A stretch of 64,000 nt of DNA from Talpa occidentalis (lineage: Eukaryota; Chordata; Mammalia; Eulipotyphla; Talpidae), in contig NW_023605194.1 in the NCBI RefSeq assembly GCF_014898055.3, forward strand, positions 65,163,361 through 65,227,360, in the 5' to 3' direction. The notes below the pieces were generated by a model. The model ran no database searches. It was given only the letters and a program-made list of their open reading frames with translations, and was not told the DNA's origin. Positions 1 through 12,970 of the stretch are shown piece by piece (within the stretch, counting starts at the first letter, position 1; each line of letters begins with the position of its first letter). A program made the translations under genes and the position numbers.

Positions 1-926
1 GAAACCACATAGGCAATAGAACCCCCAAGTATGAATGATTATTACACAAATAGTCAATGCAGCAAACGCCATGTCATCCAGAAAACACAACCACCAGGAC
101 TACTTCAGGGCACTGCCTCAGATGTCTTTAGTCTGGAACTGCTGTTACTTGTTTTTCAACTGCCATCAACCTGATTATTTCCCATGACTTTGTGACAACT
201 CAAGTGAAAGTCGGACAGGTTACAACCCAAGTTAAACATTTTCCCTCCATTCTCAGACACCTGATGGGATGTGCTCTCCCACAATGCCCCAACACCCCAA
301 ATTAGCCCCTTGTCCACGGCACAATCGCTTCTTCCACATTTCTTGGGTACCTTCTCTCAGGCAATCCCAGAGTACGGCTTAGCTGAGCCCCGTCTCTTCT
401 GTTATGCAGGCAGGACAGCTTGCTCACTGGCCTGTTTACCTCGCTGGTCCAGCCTACCCACCCCTCTAGAACTGGGAGGTCCCTCCATTGTGCTGCAGCT
501 CACAATGGTACCGGTGCTCTGGTCAGTTCCCACTTCAGGGCCAAAGGATCCTCCATGCTCCACATTCACATCACACAGCTGACAGTATACAAGGTACACT
601 GGAAAACACAAAGGTATGGAAAGAAACAATTCCCAAGGAAGGGGGAAGCTAGAGACACTGTTACAAGTCCTAGGTTAGAGGATGTGCCACTCTGCACATA
701 CTCTATGCCTTATATAGAGAGGGCCAAGGAGACAGCCCATCAAATGACTTTGTGGAAGAGGTAGTTGGGTCACAGTGGCACTTCATAGCAGGTGAGAAGA
801 CCAAGTTTCTTCCCTTAGATGCTATTGCTTGTCAACCTTAGTTGGCCACCACAGTCATCTGAGCCTGAGCCCCAACCCTAGAAATTCTAGTCCAACCAGT
901 GGTCACTGGAGGCTGAACTGGGTTTT

Positions 927-1204
927 GTTTTGTTTTTTTTTAAAGATTTATTTATTTATGCATACAAGAACCGGGTACAGGCCAGAGGTGTGGGGTGGGG
1001 GTGGGGGTGAGAGGATTCACCAGAGACAGAATGGAGAACAGAGCAGGCAGATTGAAATACACTGCTGAGGGAAGCAGTGGGCAAGTCAGGAGAGGTCTGC
1101 TGCGCCATGTGGGGAGCTCCTTGGTCGGGGATCGAACTAGTGCTGCAGTGGCTGCGGATGGCTTCATCGGTTGCGTCCTAACACCCTGCGCCACCATGGA
1201 GGCC
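927..1204 (-). mobile_element. tRNA-derived SINE, group B
   Basis: This is the first of the window's main SINE family. Read on its own strand, a unit has a Pol III A box (TGGYGCA...) close to the 5' end and a B box (GGTTCGATCCC type) about 50 bases later. A tRNA-unrelated body of about 150 bases follows, then AATAAA repeats, TCTTT or TCTTA, and poly(A). This copy is inverted, so its T-rich tail comes first. Imperfect TSDs flank it: CTGAACTGGGTTTT at 913-926 and CTGAAGTGGGGTTTT from 1205. Confidence 0.9.
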
Positions 1205-2317
1205 CTGAAGTGGGGTTTTTAACAAGCTGTACAGTGAGAGGAAAACCACTGAGATTAATCCATTTCTAAGCAATACTCTCAGCTTTTATGAGGAGCAATG
1301 CTGGGCCTCATGCAGTGGGGGAGGAGTACCTGGCCCCTCTTTCTAACCCTTCAGGAGGGAAAGCATAGAACCTAATGACCACTTTAACCTGCTACCTTGT
1401 ATCTGGTCCTCCTGCTAATGCCTGGCACTCATAGGAAATGCTTGCCTGGGACTCTTGCATTCTTTGGTCTTTACCTCAGAAACAAGATGAAGAAGGGAGT
1501 GAGTATCTTCAACTGGAAAGTGACAATAATAAGACTCACACAGTGTAGCACTACTGTGGCTCTAAGGCCTGCCACCTTTGGAAGTTAGCGGAGTGCCAAA
1601 GCTGAAAGATGAAATATCACCAGGACTGGTCAAATGAGGCACCAAAAATTTGTATAATGCAGATTCAAGCATGGCTTATGAGAAGGAACAACACCTAAAC
1701 CCAATAAGGCAGCTGTTGCAACATCCAGTTCATCTCAAGAATTTCAACAATTAGTCAAGCAATCTACACTACTCTAATTTTAAAAAAGAAAGAAATGCTA
1801 GCCTGGGGATTATGACACTTGGGCAGATTCAGAAAAATGGAGTGGTCTGATACTTATGCAACCATTCTGGCTCACTCCCAAAAGAGTGGAAGCTCCAATG
1901 AGCAGGTGAGAGGGCAGAGAGAAGTTCGTGGTAGTGGTCAAACACTTGTGTTCAATGACCAGGTCAGTGAATGGATGGAAAGCTGGGGCTTGAGGTTGGA
2001 AAAAAAGGCTTTGGGATGGGAAGGGCTCTCCCATTTTGATTTTCTGATCCTTGGCTCAAGGTACTGGAGTAAGATTCTTGACTAGGGACAGAAGATAGCA
2101 TGGTCCCTAAGGGCTAAGTCCTACCCAAACTATCAGGCAGGAAAAAGTATTTCAGACAGAACTCTGGACTTAGACAATTGAAAAGGAAACACAGAGAAGA
2201 ATATTTTCAATACCCATGGGAGGAAATAAATTTTTAAATAACTTGTAAATATACTCTATGGCTTCAGAAACTCACATGACAGAATAAATGCAAAATAAAC
2301 ACAAGAAGGTAATTTTA

Positions 2318-2593
2318 TTTTATTTTTTAAAGATTTATTTATTCATGCATACAAGGGCTGGTACAGGCCAGAGATGCGGGTGGGTGAGAGGATTCACCAG
2401 AGACAGAGCGGGGAACAGAACGGGCAGACTGACTGACATACACTGCTGAGGGGAACAGCGGGCGTGACAGGAGAGGTCTGCTGTGCCATGTGGGTTGCTC
2501 CCTGGCCGGCTGGTGATGGAACTCATGCTGTAGAGGCTGTGGATTGCTTCATAGTGCAGTGCTTAACCCCTTGCACAACCAGGGAGGCCCAAA
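2318..2593 (-). mobile_element. tRNA-derived SINE, group B
   Basis: Inverted full-length copy bounded by a perfect 12-bp TSD, AAGGTAATTTTA, at 2306-2317 and 2594-2605. In UBE2L3 it lies in the sense orientation, so its AATAAA tail signals fall on the transcribed strand. Confidence 0.9.
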
Positions 2594-2965
2594 AAGGTAA
2601 TTTTAAAAGAATTATAAAAATATGACAAGATGGGACTCAACTGTAAGATGGCAGTGAAAAATTACATCTTGCTCAATAAAAAGGTAGTGGGGTGCAGGGA
2701 GGACACCAAGAGAACTAAGAAACAAAGATAAGAGCTGTGATATGAGAGGAGGTCACAACACAACCCCTGGCCAGAAAAGGCTGGGAGGCTCAGGAACTCC
2801 AAAGCAAAAATATCACTATATTGTCAAGTTAAGCTTATCAAAGACCAAAGAGGCAACCTTCTTTGCATAATTCTAACCAAACCAACAAGGAAGAACTGAT
2901 TATAAGGTGGAAGTGAGAGAAACCCAAGACAATCTAACAAATAAGCAGCCCAATAATCTTCAGGA

Positions 2966-3128
2966 CAGCATTTCTCAACAGGGTGTTGCTGGCATATAGG
3001 CAGGACTTTGCACTACAGCACCCCAACCTGACCATTACAGAGATACCAGGCATGCGACACAACCCCGCCCATTTCCTAATGTAATGTACTCTTAAGAGAG
3101 CCCGAAGTTGTTGAAAACCACTACACTG
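2966..3128. mobile_element. MER5-like hAT MITE remnant
   Basis: The left end, CAGCATTTCTCAAC, and the right end, GTTGAAAACCACTA, resemble the terminal inverted repeats of MER5-type non-autonomous hAT-Charlie elements (consensus ends CAGTGGTTCTCAAC and GTTGAGAACCACTG). The length of about 160 bases fits. The interior is diverged, so the exact family is uncertain. Confidence 0.5.
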
Positions 3129-4958
3129 TCAGGGGCCAAGATGCTGAAAGACTTGCACTGCTCAAGGTAGTCTCTGCAGACAAAAACTGTTCAGCCCAAA
3201 ACAACGATTACGGCTTCACTAAGAACAACTCGAAAACGGATTCAAGTCATTCAGAGAAAAGATACGTTCCATCTGAAGTTCTTAAGACGAGAAAAGGCAA
3301 GATGACTCAAGAGGACTGGACCCTCAAGAAAGACTGCACCCCTCTAAAAGAATGATGCTAAGCATGAAAAACTGGGGAGAGAATTTAAAGAAATCAAAGT
3401 AAATTCAGAGTTCAAATTTAAAAGGTTATTATAAATGATGGAAGAAAGGATTCAGCAAAGAAAATAAATGCAAAAGTAGACTAGCTCTAGAAGAACAGAG
3501 TTAGGAAGACCAAAGCCAAGAACGAAGCAATCTATAAAATATGCCTCATAAAGGTCTGTTTCAGTTCTGCTCAGAGCAAGAAGTCCTGGGTCAGCTGTTC
3601 CAGGCTGATGGGGCAATGATGACAAACCAAGAGAGAAGAATTCAAGGGAAAGCAGAACCAGCCAAATCACACACTCCTTCTTCCCCAGTGGGGAGAGCAA
3701 GCTTCCCAGGCAGGGCAAGTGAGGAAAGGGAAAGTGAAACACTTCTGGAAATGAGATCCATTTCTGAGCCCAGCAATGGATCTCAGTGTATTTCAGAAAC
3801 TTGAAAGAGCCTGATATGTTGTCCAAACGCCAGCCCAAAGAATCTAATACCCACTCCAGGCCAAAGTCTAGTGTGTGGCAGAAATGGGCCATGGCCTAAC
3901 AGCTCTGCAGGCACTGACAGAGGACAGGGCTCTGGCCCCACAGGAGTGCACTGTGCCAAGACCTGCACAAAAGCTTAGGTTAGTCTCCTAGAGATGAGAC
4001 AGCAGACAACAGTCACTTGGTCACACAACTCAGATGTATGCATCCAAGTTTGGGGAAAGTATTTAACAAGTCTCTTTGTTTTCTTCTTTGGAGGTCTAAG
4101 AATGGGCCCAGAAAATCAACTGTTCAAAATTTCGTAAAGTAATCCTCACAATGGCCTGAAAAACTACAGGGAGCTGGGGACTGGGGTGGGGTGAGGTGGG
4201 GGGGGGGCAGAGTGAATCTTAACTAGCTGTGGCCATGGTCCTCTTTAGGATATCCAGACTGATGCACAGAGGAAAAAGCAGCTGTGTAAATCAGGGCTAC
4301 TTCAGATGTCAAACTGATGTCATGGACAGCCTATCTTAAGGTAGTTGCCTAAAAGTTTTAACAACTATACTTAATATCATCCTGTAATTTTATATTTGCT
4401 GATGAAAAAAGGTACATTGTTTCACTACAAGAGCTACAGAAAGTAAAACTGAAATTCTTGGCTGTTGAGGCTGAATTAGGAGAGTGGAGAAGCACTGCTA
4501 TAGGAATCCACAGGTCAGAGCAAGGGAGGTGTGGCAGGCAACAGAAGAAGGTAATGGCTTCATGAAGAGAGGGGTAAGATGGGCCTTAAAGAATGAGGAA
4601 AGCCAAATTTCTGAAAAGAAAAAAACAGGTTAACATGTGTGGGAAAAATGTATTCAGAGATGTAGAAGGAAGAATGTTAGGGAGGCAGCCAGGAACTCCA
4701 GTTGACTGGAGTGATTACTAACAAAGGGGGGCTCTCAAACAAGGATGTGTGTGCCCAAGTCCCTGAAAGAGCTGTTCAACACCCACACTGGGGGTGGGGT
4801 GGGGTAGAGCACAGCTGAGCACCTGCTGCTCCCCATGTGATAGCGAGGTACTCTCCTGCTTAAGAATTGCCACACTCATCCAATCCAGACTTTTAGCAAG
4901 GAAGATATGAGGCCCTGATTACTTTAGTGTCATTTCCACTGTTAGAAATAAGTTCCTA

Positions 4959-5278
4959 GGGCCTCCCCGGTGGCGCAGCGGTTGAATGCTGGCTTGCGAA
5001 GCTGCCCGCAGCCTCTGCAGCACCAGTTCATTCTCCGGCGGCCGGGCGAGGGTCCCACATGGCGCGCAGACCTCTCCTGCCGCCCGCTGCTCCCCTCAGC
5101 AGTGTACTTCGGTCCTTCTGCCTGCTCTGCTCCCTGCTCTGGCTCTGGTGAATTCCCTCACCCTCCCGCGCTTCTGACTGTACCCAGTGCTTGTATAGAT
5201 AAATAAATAAATAAATCTTAAAAAAAAAAAAAATCAGTACTACCCAGAAAGAAAAGACTTAAAAAAAAAAAAAGAAAG
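4959..5278 (+). mobile_element. tRNA-derived SINE, group A, with 3' extension
   Basis: Young-type copy with A box TGGCGCAGCGG. The SINE core ends in poly(A) at about 5233, but the TSD AAGTTCCTA (4950-4958 and 5279-5287) closes only after a further 27 non-SINE bases (5234-5260) and a second A-tract. The extra bases look like a 3' transduction. The B box is decayed (AGTTCATTCTC). Confidence 0.9.
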
Positions 5279-5305
5279 AAGTTCCTAAAAGAGCTAACAC
5301 CTCCC

Positions 5306-5909
5306 GGGCCTCCCTGGTGGTGCAAGGGATCTCAGCACTATGAAGCTATTGCCAGCCACTGCAGCACGAGTTCAATGCCTGGCCAGAGAGCTAACCCACA
5401 TGGCACAGCAGACCTCTCCTCCCTTCTGCGCCCCTCAGCAATGTATTTCAGTCAATCCGCCTGTTCTGCTCCCTACTTTGTCTCTGGTGAATCTTCTCAC
5501 TCACCCCCCCACCTCTGGCCTGTACCCCAGTTCTTGCATGCATAAATAAATCTTTTTTTTTTTTAATAGAGGCATGTTTTTATTTATTTATTTATTTATT
5601 ATATTTGTTTGTTTTGTTTATACATGCACTGGGTACAGTCAGAAGCGCGGGAGGGTGAGAGAATTCACCAGAGCCAGAGTGGGGAGCAGAGCAGGCAGAA
5701 GGACCGAAGCACACTGCTGAGGGGAGCAGCGGGCGGCAGGAGAGGTCTGCGCGCCATGTGGGACCCTCCTCTGGTGGCCGGGGAGCAGCCGGGGATCGAA
5801 CCGGCGCCGCAGAGGCCGCGGGCAGCTTCGCAACCCAGCGCTCAACCGCTGCACCACCGGGGAGGCCCATGCATAAATAAATCTTAAAAAAAAAAAAAAA
5901 AAACCCGAA
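5306..5909 (+). mobile_element. tRNA-derived SINE, group B, split by a nested SINE
   Basis: The body runs from 5306 to about 5554 and its tail resumes at 5869-5909, after an inverted group A copy. The outer TSD CTAACACCTCC is at 5294-5304 and 5910-5920. The match on both sides of the nested copy shows this is one older element that was later interrupted. Confidence 0.9.
5555..5867 (-). mobile_element. tRNA-derived SINE, group A, nested
   Basis: Inverted copy inserted into the AATAAA tail of the group B SINE around it. It is flanked by a perfect 18-bp TSD, CATGCATAAATAAATCTT, at 5537-5554 and 5868-5885. The direct nesting shows that group A was mobile after group B. Confidence 0.92.
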
Positions 5910-6189
5910 CTAACACCTCCATTGAGCCAGGCACATGAAAGCTATGTATGGAATTCCTCTTACTGCAACAAATCTGAGATAACAGAAACTAGAATATCAT
6001 TCTGATCTCTTTTTTTAAAACTGAATGCTGTTCTGTATTCTGAAGATTTCCATAGGTAATAAAATCAAAATATCCCAATCTCCAATTATCTCTTTAACAC
6101 TTTATTATTACATAATATGTTATATGAGATATAGAATTTATATATGTACACAGAAATAATATTTTGATTTGGAAGGTGGTTGCTTTAAG

Positions 6190-6400
6190 ACTGCCAAATT
6201 GTCAGTGAACTAGAAAAAGCAGAGGGTCTGTTCTTAAGCAGACTGGACTCAAATTCGAGGCCCACCTTTCACACCACTTAAGTTCCAAGGCTACCATTTT
6301 ACCTGAAAAATGGTACGAAACCTATATCACAGGGTTCTACTGAGAATAACAAGAAACCTTATATAGTGCCAAACACTTAGAACTTTTAGTAGTACTCAAT
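6190..6400 (+). mobile_element. MIR fragment
   Basis: The layout resembles the MIR 5' half: a GACTCAAATTC-like B-box region, an AAAATGG core, an 'ACAGGGTTCTACTGAG' stretch, then 'AGTGCCAAACACTTAG' matching the MIR AGTGCCTGGCACATAG segment. It is strongly diverged, as expected for this ancient family. Confidence 0.5.
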
Positions 6401-9324
6401 GTTTTTCATTCCCTTCCATAACTGAATCACATTTCCTAAAATCTGAGAAAGTGTCTAGACCAACATACATTCTCTATTCCACACAACACAGACTTGATAT
6501 GGCATTAATGATCTATGTCCAAATGTTTATGGTTTTAAGCACAAAATTTTCAGAAACAGATCAATTATATCTCAATTTTTAAAAAAAGGAAAAGAAATGC
6601 AAAGCAGAGGACATGCTAACAACACATTACCACCATGTTCCCCTCTCAGTGGTACCAGTTTAAGAGCCACCATCTTCAAAATTCCAACAAAGAACAGAAA
6701 AGGAGAGATGTCAGGGAAGCTACTCTGAAATTAGCTATGTGAAAAGTAGCAGCAAGATCCTGAGAGAGGAGGGTGAGAAGTTGCAGCTGGTTAGGACAAC
6801 ACACTGCAGTATTTACAATGAACAACACAAGAGATAGGGACTAGAGCCTCACCACACCCTTGAGACGGGCCAGTCTGGCAAACCAGCTTCATTTGACAGA
6901 TGGTAAAGTCCAAACTCAGAGAGGCCCAAATGACAGACTGTGCACAGGGCAGGGCAAGAAGAGCCAGAGTTGGAATCGTCATCTCTTCCTGAACATCTCA
7001 GCCATACAAACCAGTGGGTTAGGGTGGCCAATGCTTTCACTGGAAACAGACTGTGCAGGGGCTCCTTACCAAGCAGCATCTGGAAGGGCTTAACTAATGT
7101 GGAATAGCACTTCCCAAGATTCATAATGACAAAAGCAGGGAACATATACAGTATTTGCCCTAGTTCTTCCAGCTAGTCACTAAGTGTTTACATCATGCAA
7201 GGAATGTGTGTAGGCTTCTCCTGTGAGGCAAAACCAAACCTGGCAGATAGAACCAGATGTCCAAGGCAAAGTTACACAAACCTGCATTAAATCTAAGTCC
7301 AGGATCACTCGCAAATGCTAGGACATTAGGACAACTGACAGGACAATGATAATTTGAAAGAGCTACTCCTTCAATTTGTGATTAGAGCAAGGCAACTAAT
7401 TTAGACAGAAATGCACTTTTCAAGACAGCACAAAGCAACCTGTGGCAATGACACAAAATTGTTTATCTAAACATAAGGCTTCAGACCCCCTGAACTCCAT
7501 TCTCTTTTTTCAACTAATACTTAGCAAGGGGGCATGACACCAACACATCTTCCATGAGGGGACAGTATGCTCACTATCTTACACTTAGTTATTAACACAA
7601 CAATACGCTGTGCTATTATAATGCTAGGAAGTAGTTCCATTATCCCTGCAGAGAAAACAGAAAACTAAAATCAGGACAATGAGGTTCAAGGTGATGACAG
7701 GAACAAGTCCACGGCAGAAATCAAGATATGAACTCAGGGCCCCCATTACTGAGTCAGAACACACTGCTCCAAGGTGAACCACTTGTCACATCAATCTAAG
7801 ACGACATGGCTGAAGAGAGTACTCTGTGCAGGCTCAAAGGAATGCACTGCCCACATACCTCCAAGCAAGTGTGGCCCAGTTCCCAGGTGAGCATGCTGCT
7901 CCACCAGCTCCACACACAGTCCATTTTCAGCTACTGAAATTGCTCCTAGAACGGGTTCTGGATCCATATGAACATGGGTGTGCCTAGCATTCTTGACCTA
8001 CATCAGACACTACGGCTCAGTGCCCCTGCATGACACTGAGAGCTCCTCATGGGTACAAAACTAACCTCTTCAAGTCTGTCCACACCACAGTGGATGATAC
8101 AGAGCTGGATATAGGATAAGTGAGTAGAACAGAAACTGCTTACTTAAAACATGTGACGGAGCCTTCTATAGCTTAGCTTTCACATGCTGAATTTTTTAAA
8201 CCAGAGGTATACTAGTACAAAGATATTTATAAACCATCTCAACTATCTTGGAAAGGATTCAGAAGCTGTCCAACTTGTGAGTTATACCCTCCTCCATCCT
8301 GTGAAGTATAGCAGCATTCCCTCCCTCTCAGAAAGATAGAGTGCACCTCCATGGGCACTGGCTCTAACATTAGCAACTGCTTAGTAGCAGCAGGATTGTC
8401 AAAATAGTATTTCACCCCTCTGCTAAACTGTGCTAGTAAGAAGTGAAAGTAAAATCTAACATGAAGACCAGAAAACTAAAAATCAACACAGACGTGGAAC
8501 TGTTAAAAACAGAATATAGCCCAAACCACCGCCTAACCTGAAATGAATCCTCCTACTCTCTACCCCACCTCTCCTTACAAAACAAAAGCAACCATGTGAA
8601 AGGCAGGAGCAAGACCCTGACAGTGAGTGCCAGCCTATGGGTTGTGTCCTCTAAGTCTCAGTCTCCTGTTAGTCAAGGGGGTCCTCATAGCTCTGGGATT
8701 CGAAAGAGACTGTGGCAACAGTGAGGGGTAGGGGTTGGGGCTGTGGTTGAACAGGGGAGGATGACAAAAGAGCCACTAGAACTTTTCTTAAATTTCTACT
8801 TCAAGACTGATAGAAAAGACAACAGTGAAAGTATTACTTCTGGAATGACAACTACTACTTATCCAAGAGCTTCCTTCAAACCCCCACCCCTGACTCCCAA
8901 CTCAGCATCTTTTAAAGCATCCTCTCTGGATACAGTGACCAGCACTGCACTGCAGCACATTAGGACAGGAAGATTCATAGCAAGGTGAAACTCATAGCAA
9001 GGTTCAAGATTTGCAAAGAACTTTTCAACTTTTTGGGAAAAAGTGAACATTTTAAAACAAAGACACATTCATGTAGCTGCCTTCAAAAACTTTTCACTAA
9101 CTCTAAGGAATAAGTTATTCCAAGAACCTAGAGGACACTGTGGGTAAGAGAATGGGCCGCCTTCGTGGTGAGGTCATGTCCAGTCAGGCACACTCCTCTC
9201 TGATCCCAACCCAACTTTCCCAGCAGAGGTCCTATCACTCCTAACCCTCCCCTCCTGCTAGCCAGGATGCCCTCCTCACTGCTCAGGAACATGTCATGAT
9301 CATTTCCAATAATACCTACACCAT

Positions 9325-9505
9325 CTTGCACTTAGCATATGCCAAATGCTCTTCTAAGTACCTATTAACTTAGTTTATCTTCAAATACAAAGTACCCAAT
9401 GCAGAGACAGGCTGAATAACTCGCTGAGGTTCACTCAGCTAAAATGCAGCAGATCAGATTCAAACTTTAAAACCTGAGCTCTTAGCCACTATAATCTATT
9501 CTCTC
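9325..9505 (+). mobile_element. MIR fragment
   Basis: The MIR central order is visible: a 'GCCAAATGCTCTTCTAAGTACCTATTAACTTA'-like stretch at 9350-9375, then a GAGACAGGCTGAATAACT block, TTCACTCAGCT, and a diverged GATTCAAAC end. Confidence 0.6.
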
Positions 9506-11049
9506 TCTCAACAGCAACTGCCCCAAATGAAAGAACCTTCCCTCCCCTTCTTTAGTGGGGGGAGTATGGCTAGGTTTATCTACATCCTCAAAAACAGTCA
9601 AGATAAGGTTATCCAAAAGAGAATCACACAGGGCAAAAACCCTCACCAATGAGCAGCCTGCTACTTTCTTGATACTGGGGATACATCTGACCCCTCAACA
9701 GAAAGGCTACAGCATCTGTCTGCCACCTGTCCTTAAACCCATCAGCACTGCCCATTCATGGGGGTGTAGATCTTCCAGTGGCTGGTCATAGAACTTAGCC
9801 ACCATGGGAGGGCAGAGGGAGGAAGAAAGGGTTCGCAGTGAGAGTTTCAGGTGTGCAACCTAGGGTAAAACCAGGCAGTTTCCCCGTGCTTCTGGAAAGC
9901 ACAGCAAGGGCTGGCCTGGAGGAAACAGCACACGGTCAAAAACATATAGCCATACTGGGGGATTGGGTAGACTGTCAGCGGGATTCCTCAGGCCATCTCT
10001 CATGGTCATTGCTCACACCCAGAGAGATGAAAACTACTCAGCCTCACGGGCTGCCATGCCTCTCTCCCCTTTAACTACCAAAACCCCACTCAAAACCTAC
10101 TGAAGACTTGCAGGGCAAACAAAGTTTGCAAAGTTCCACCTCCTTCCTAATGTTAGAGGTCTTTCCCCTCCCTGTCCTCCATTACATATCAGGCATACAT
10201 CCAGCATAGGATGGACAGGCTTGGACTTCTTTGTTTTAGATGCATGGCATTTTTCTCCCTCAATTCCTGAAGAGCAGAGCCCAGAGAAGCCCACTGGACC
10301 GAGTCTTAAAGGACAAAAAGTAACTCTACAGCAAAGAGCAAGGACACCCACCAAGAGGTTTGATATATGTGAAGCATGCTGTGTTTGGGGGATTCCATGG
10401 GCAACCCTGAAGAAATGAGACGTTGAAGGAACATGCTAAGGAATGTGGATTCTTGACAGAGTCCTGACCTACTAAATATGGTTCTAATTTCTGAGAGTAG
10501 GACTTTTGATGCGCTGCTGGTTAGGAATTATGTGGGGCTGAAGAGTACAAAGAAACCACGGAGGAACTGGATGCAGATTTTCCACAAAAATGGTGATACC
10601 CTGAACTAGGGAGCAGCAGTGGAGCTAGAGAAAAATTAGGCAGACGACAGAGATAAAGGTATAATTCAGCAGAATCTGGCAAGTGGCTAGACATGAAAGG
10701 AACAAGGCAGATTCCTCCAGGTTCTTCCTTGGGCAACTGAGTGGACAAGAGGACCATGAACTAAGTAAGGCAAGACAGAAAAAGTGAAAGGCACAGCAGG
10801 AGCTTATACTCAGAGACCTACAGATCTAAGTTTCATTCAAAGGAAAATTTTCAAGGTGGCTAGATAGATCTAGTGTAGGCTCAGCTGGGATGTCTTCATG
10901 TTTCTCTAAGTTTCCTAACTTACTGAGCAACAAAGAAAATAGAAATAGCTTTTGAACATATAGTTCCACTTTACAATAGAGTAAGAATACTTTAAAGTAA
11001 CCTGTAAAAATAAAAAGTAAAATAAAAAGCTATATAAATAAAACACTAA

Positions 11050-11321
11050 AGGCCTCCTTGGTGGTACAGGGGTTAAAGTCTCAGTACTATAAAACTATCA
11101 CCAGCCAATGAGGCTTGAGTTCAATCCCTGGTCAGGGAGCTAACCAATAAGGTGTGGCAGATCTCTCCTGTCTTGCCTGCTGATCCAGAGGTGTATTTCA
11201 GTCAATCGGCCTGTTCTGCTCCCTACTCTGTGGTGACTCCTCTCACCCACCCCGCAACCCCTCCACCTCTGGCCTCCACCCCAGTTCTTGTATGCATAAA
11301 TAAATAAAAATCTTTTAAAAT
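11050..11321 (+). mobile_element. tRNA-derived SINE, group B
   Basis: Full-length copy with one mismatch between its TSDs: AAATAAAACACTAA at 11036-11049 and AAATAAAACGCTAA at 11322-11335. The body is diverged, with decayed A and B boxes, so it is an old and probably inactive copy. Confidence 0.88.
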
Positions 11322-12177
11322 AAATAAAACGCTAACTCTTAATTTAGCAGAAAGTGACCAAATACCCTCGGACAAGTATTTTTGTTCTGGTATATGAAGA
11401 AAAGTACCCAAATGCTGCAATAAGTGAGTATACTCTCTTTCTCAGGACCTGTCCGAATTATTTTTTAAAAGAGAAACATTACAAATATCATTAAGGGAGG
11501 CTGAAATAGTTCCAACTTACTTGGGTGCCATGAATTTAGGATGGAAAATTCAATGTGTTTCTCAATTCTCAAACATCCAGTGGATTCAGGACATTTATAG
11601 AGGCATAACATCATTTGTAAAACTCCCCTGTGACACACACAGCACACCTACCACCCAGTGAACATTATTTACATAGCATTAAAAGGTTGCCACAAATCTC
11701 AATTCCTTAACCCAACAGTTATAACACCATTATACCTACTAAATTGTCACCCCTCTTTTAAATCCACTAAGTTCCCCCACTAAGAAAAACCCTTAGGGGC
11801 AGTTACATAGTTGGAGTGTCCTAAGGGGAGATCTGTTGCAACAGGGTCTGAAGAAATGATCAGACAGCAATCAGTTTCCCTTAGCAACACTAAGGTTTCA
11901 CTTTGTAGCTATTTCCTGTCCTGACTCAAGAAATGGTTACAATCTAGTGGTTGCTATCAGTGCTAAATTAGTTGCCTGCAAAGTAAAATGTACCTAATGT
12001 TTTATTAACATTGTAATTGCTAAGGAGGGTTCTGAAAAATCCTTCTGACAAATGCTTTTTAAGTTACTTTATCATACTTAGCCTAAAATAACCATTCAGT
12101 ACAATATATGCAAATCATTCAATTTTAGTCATGTATTTTACACTAGGGGCGTTGACACAACAAAATCTTTGATTCCC

Positions 12178-12460
12178 GACCTCCCTGGTGGCGCAAGGGG
12201 TTAAGTCGCAACCTATGAAGCTGTCTGCTGCCTCTCCAACAGGAGTTCAATTCCCCCGCTGGCCAGGGAGCAGTTGCCCAGCAGACTTCTCCTGACTCCC
12301 CAGCTCAGCAGCGTACTTCTCAGCAGCGTACTTCGGTCAGTGTGCCTGTTGTTTCCCGCTCTGTCTCTGGTGAATCCTCTCACCCCCCACACCTCTGGCC
12401 TAAACCCCAGCTCTTGCATGCATAAATAAATCTCTAAAAAAAAAAAAAAAGAACAAAAAA
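12178..12460 (+). mobile_element. tRNA-derived SINE, group B
   Basis: Starts CTCCCTGGTGGCGCAAGG. An 18-base segment (GCGTACTTCTCAGCA type) is duplicated in the middle of the body at about 12306-12335. The TSDs are eroded: CTTTGATTCCC just upstream and CTTTGCTTCCC at 12465-12475. Confidence 0.85.
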
Positions 12461-12779
12461 CAAACTTTGCTTCCCAATATTCTGAAAAATATTTTTTGAG
12501 GAAATCTAAAATTCATGTGATTCATTTGATTATTCAACATCAGCTTATTTTTTCACCATTGAAAATCCTCCTTAAAAAAAAAAAGAGAAAATCCCTTTCA
12601 TTCTACCCCATGTAGTAATCAACCTGCATCAATTATTTTTTTTTTTTAACTAAACAGGATTAAACACTGAGACAAGAAACCAGCATTCCCTACTGAATTG
12701 AAAGAATTTCCATCCCCAACTCAAAAAAAACAACACATTCTTCCATACATCCTTGGAGTGAGAAAGGAGGCAGTATGAC

Positions 12780-12970
12780 AAAGGGCATGGAACTGGGGAT
12801 TTGGAAGCAGGGAGATTTAGCATCTCATTTCCTGTGCACCTTAGGTAACACTCAACCTATCTAAACTTCACAATTTTATCATTTGTGAAATAAAGATGAC
12901 AATAAACTTTGATATTGAAAAAGATAAGAACTATGTAAAAGATCCAGCACTCACTAAATACTCAGTTAAT
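12780..12970 (+). mobile_element. MIR fragment
   Basis: The sequence follows the MIR 5'-to-core order: CACCTTAGGTAACACTCAACCT corresponds to the 'ACCTTGGGCAAGTTACTTAACCT' block, and TTTGTGAAATAAAGATGACAATA corresponds to the 'CTGTAAAATGGGGATAATAATA' block. Confidence 0.6.

Noticed and set aside
3452..3892. 146-codon minus-strand frame in the UBE2L3 intron
   Set aside because: No recognisable domain or splice context. The length is within chance for a window of this size.
4970..5050. tRNA genes suggested by A and B boxes
   Set aside because: The boxes belong to SINE heads. No intact cloverleaf with acceptor stem is present.
5520..5900. CRISPR-like or satellite array suggested by repeated AATAAATAAATAAA blocks
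   Set aside because: These are SINE tails in different orientations, with no regular spacers.
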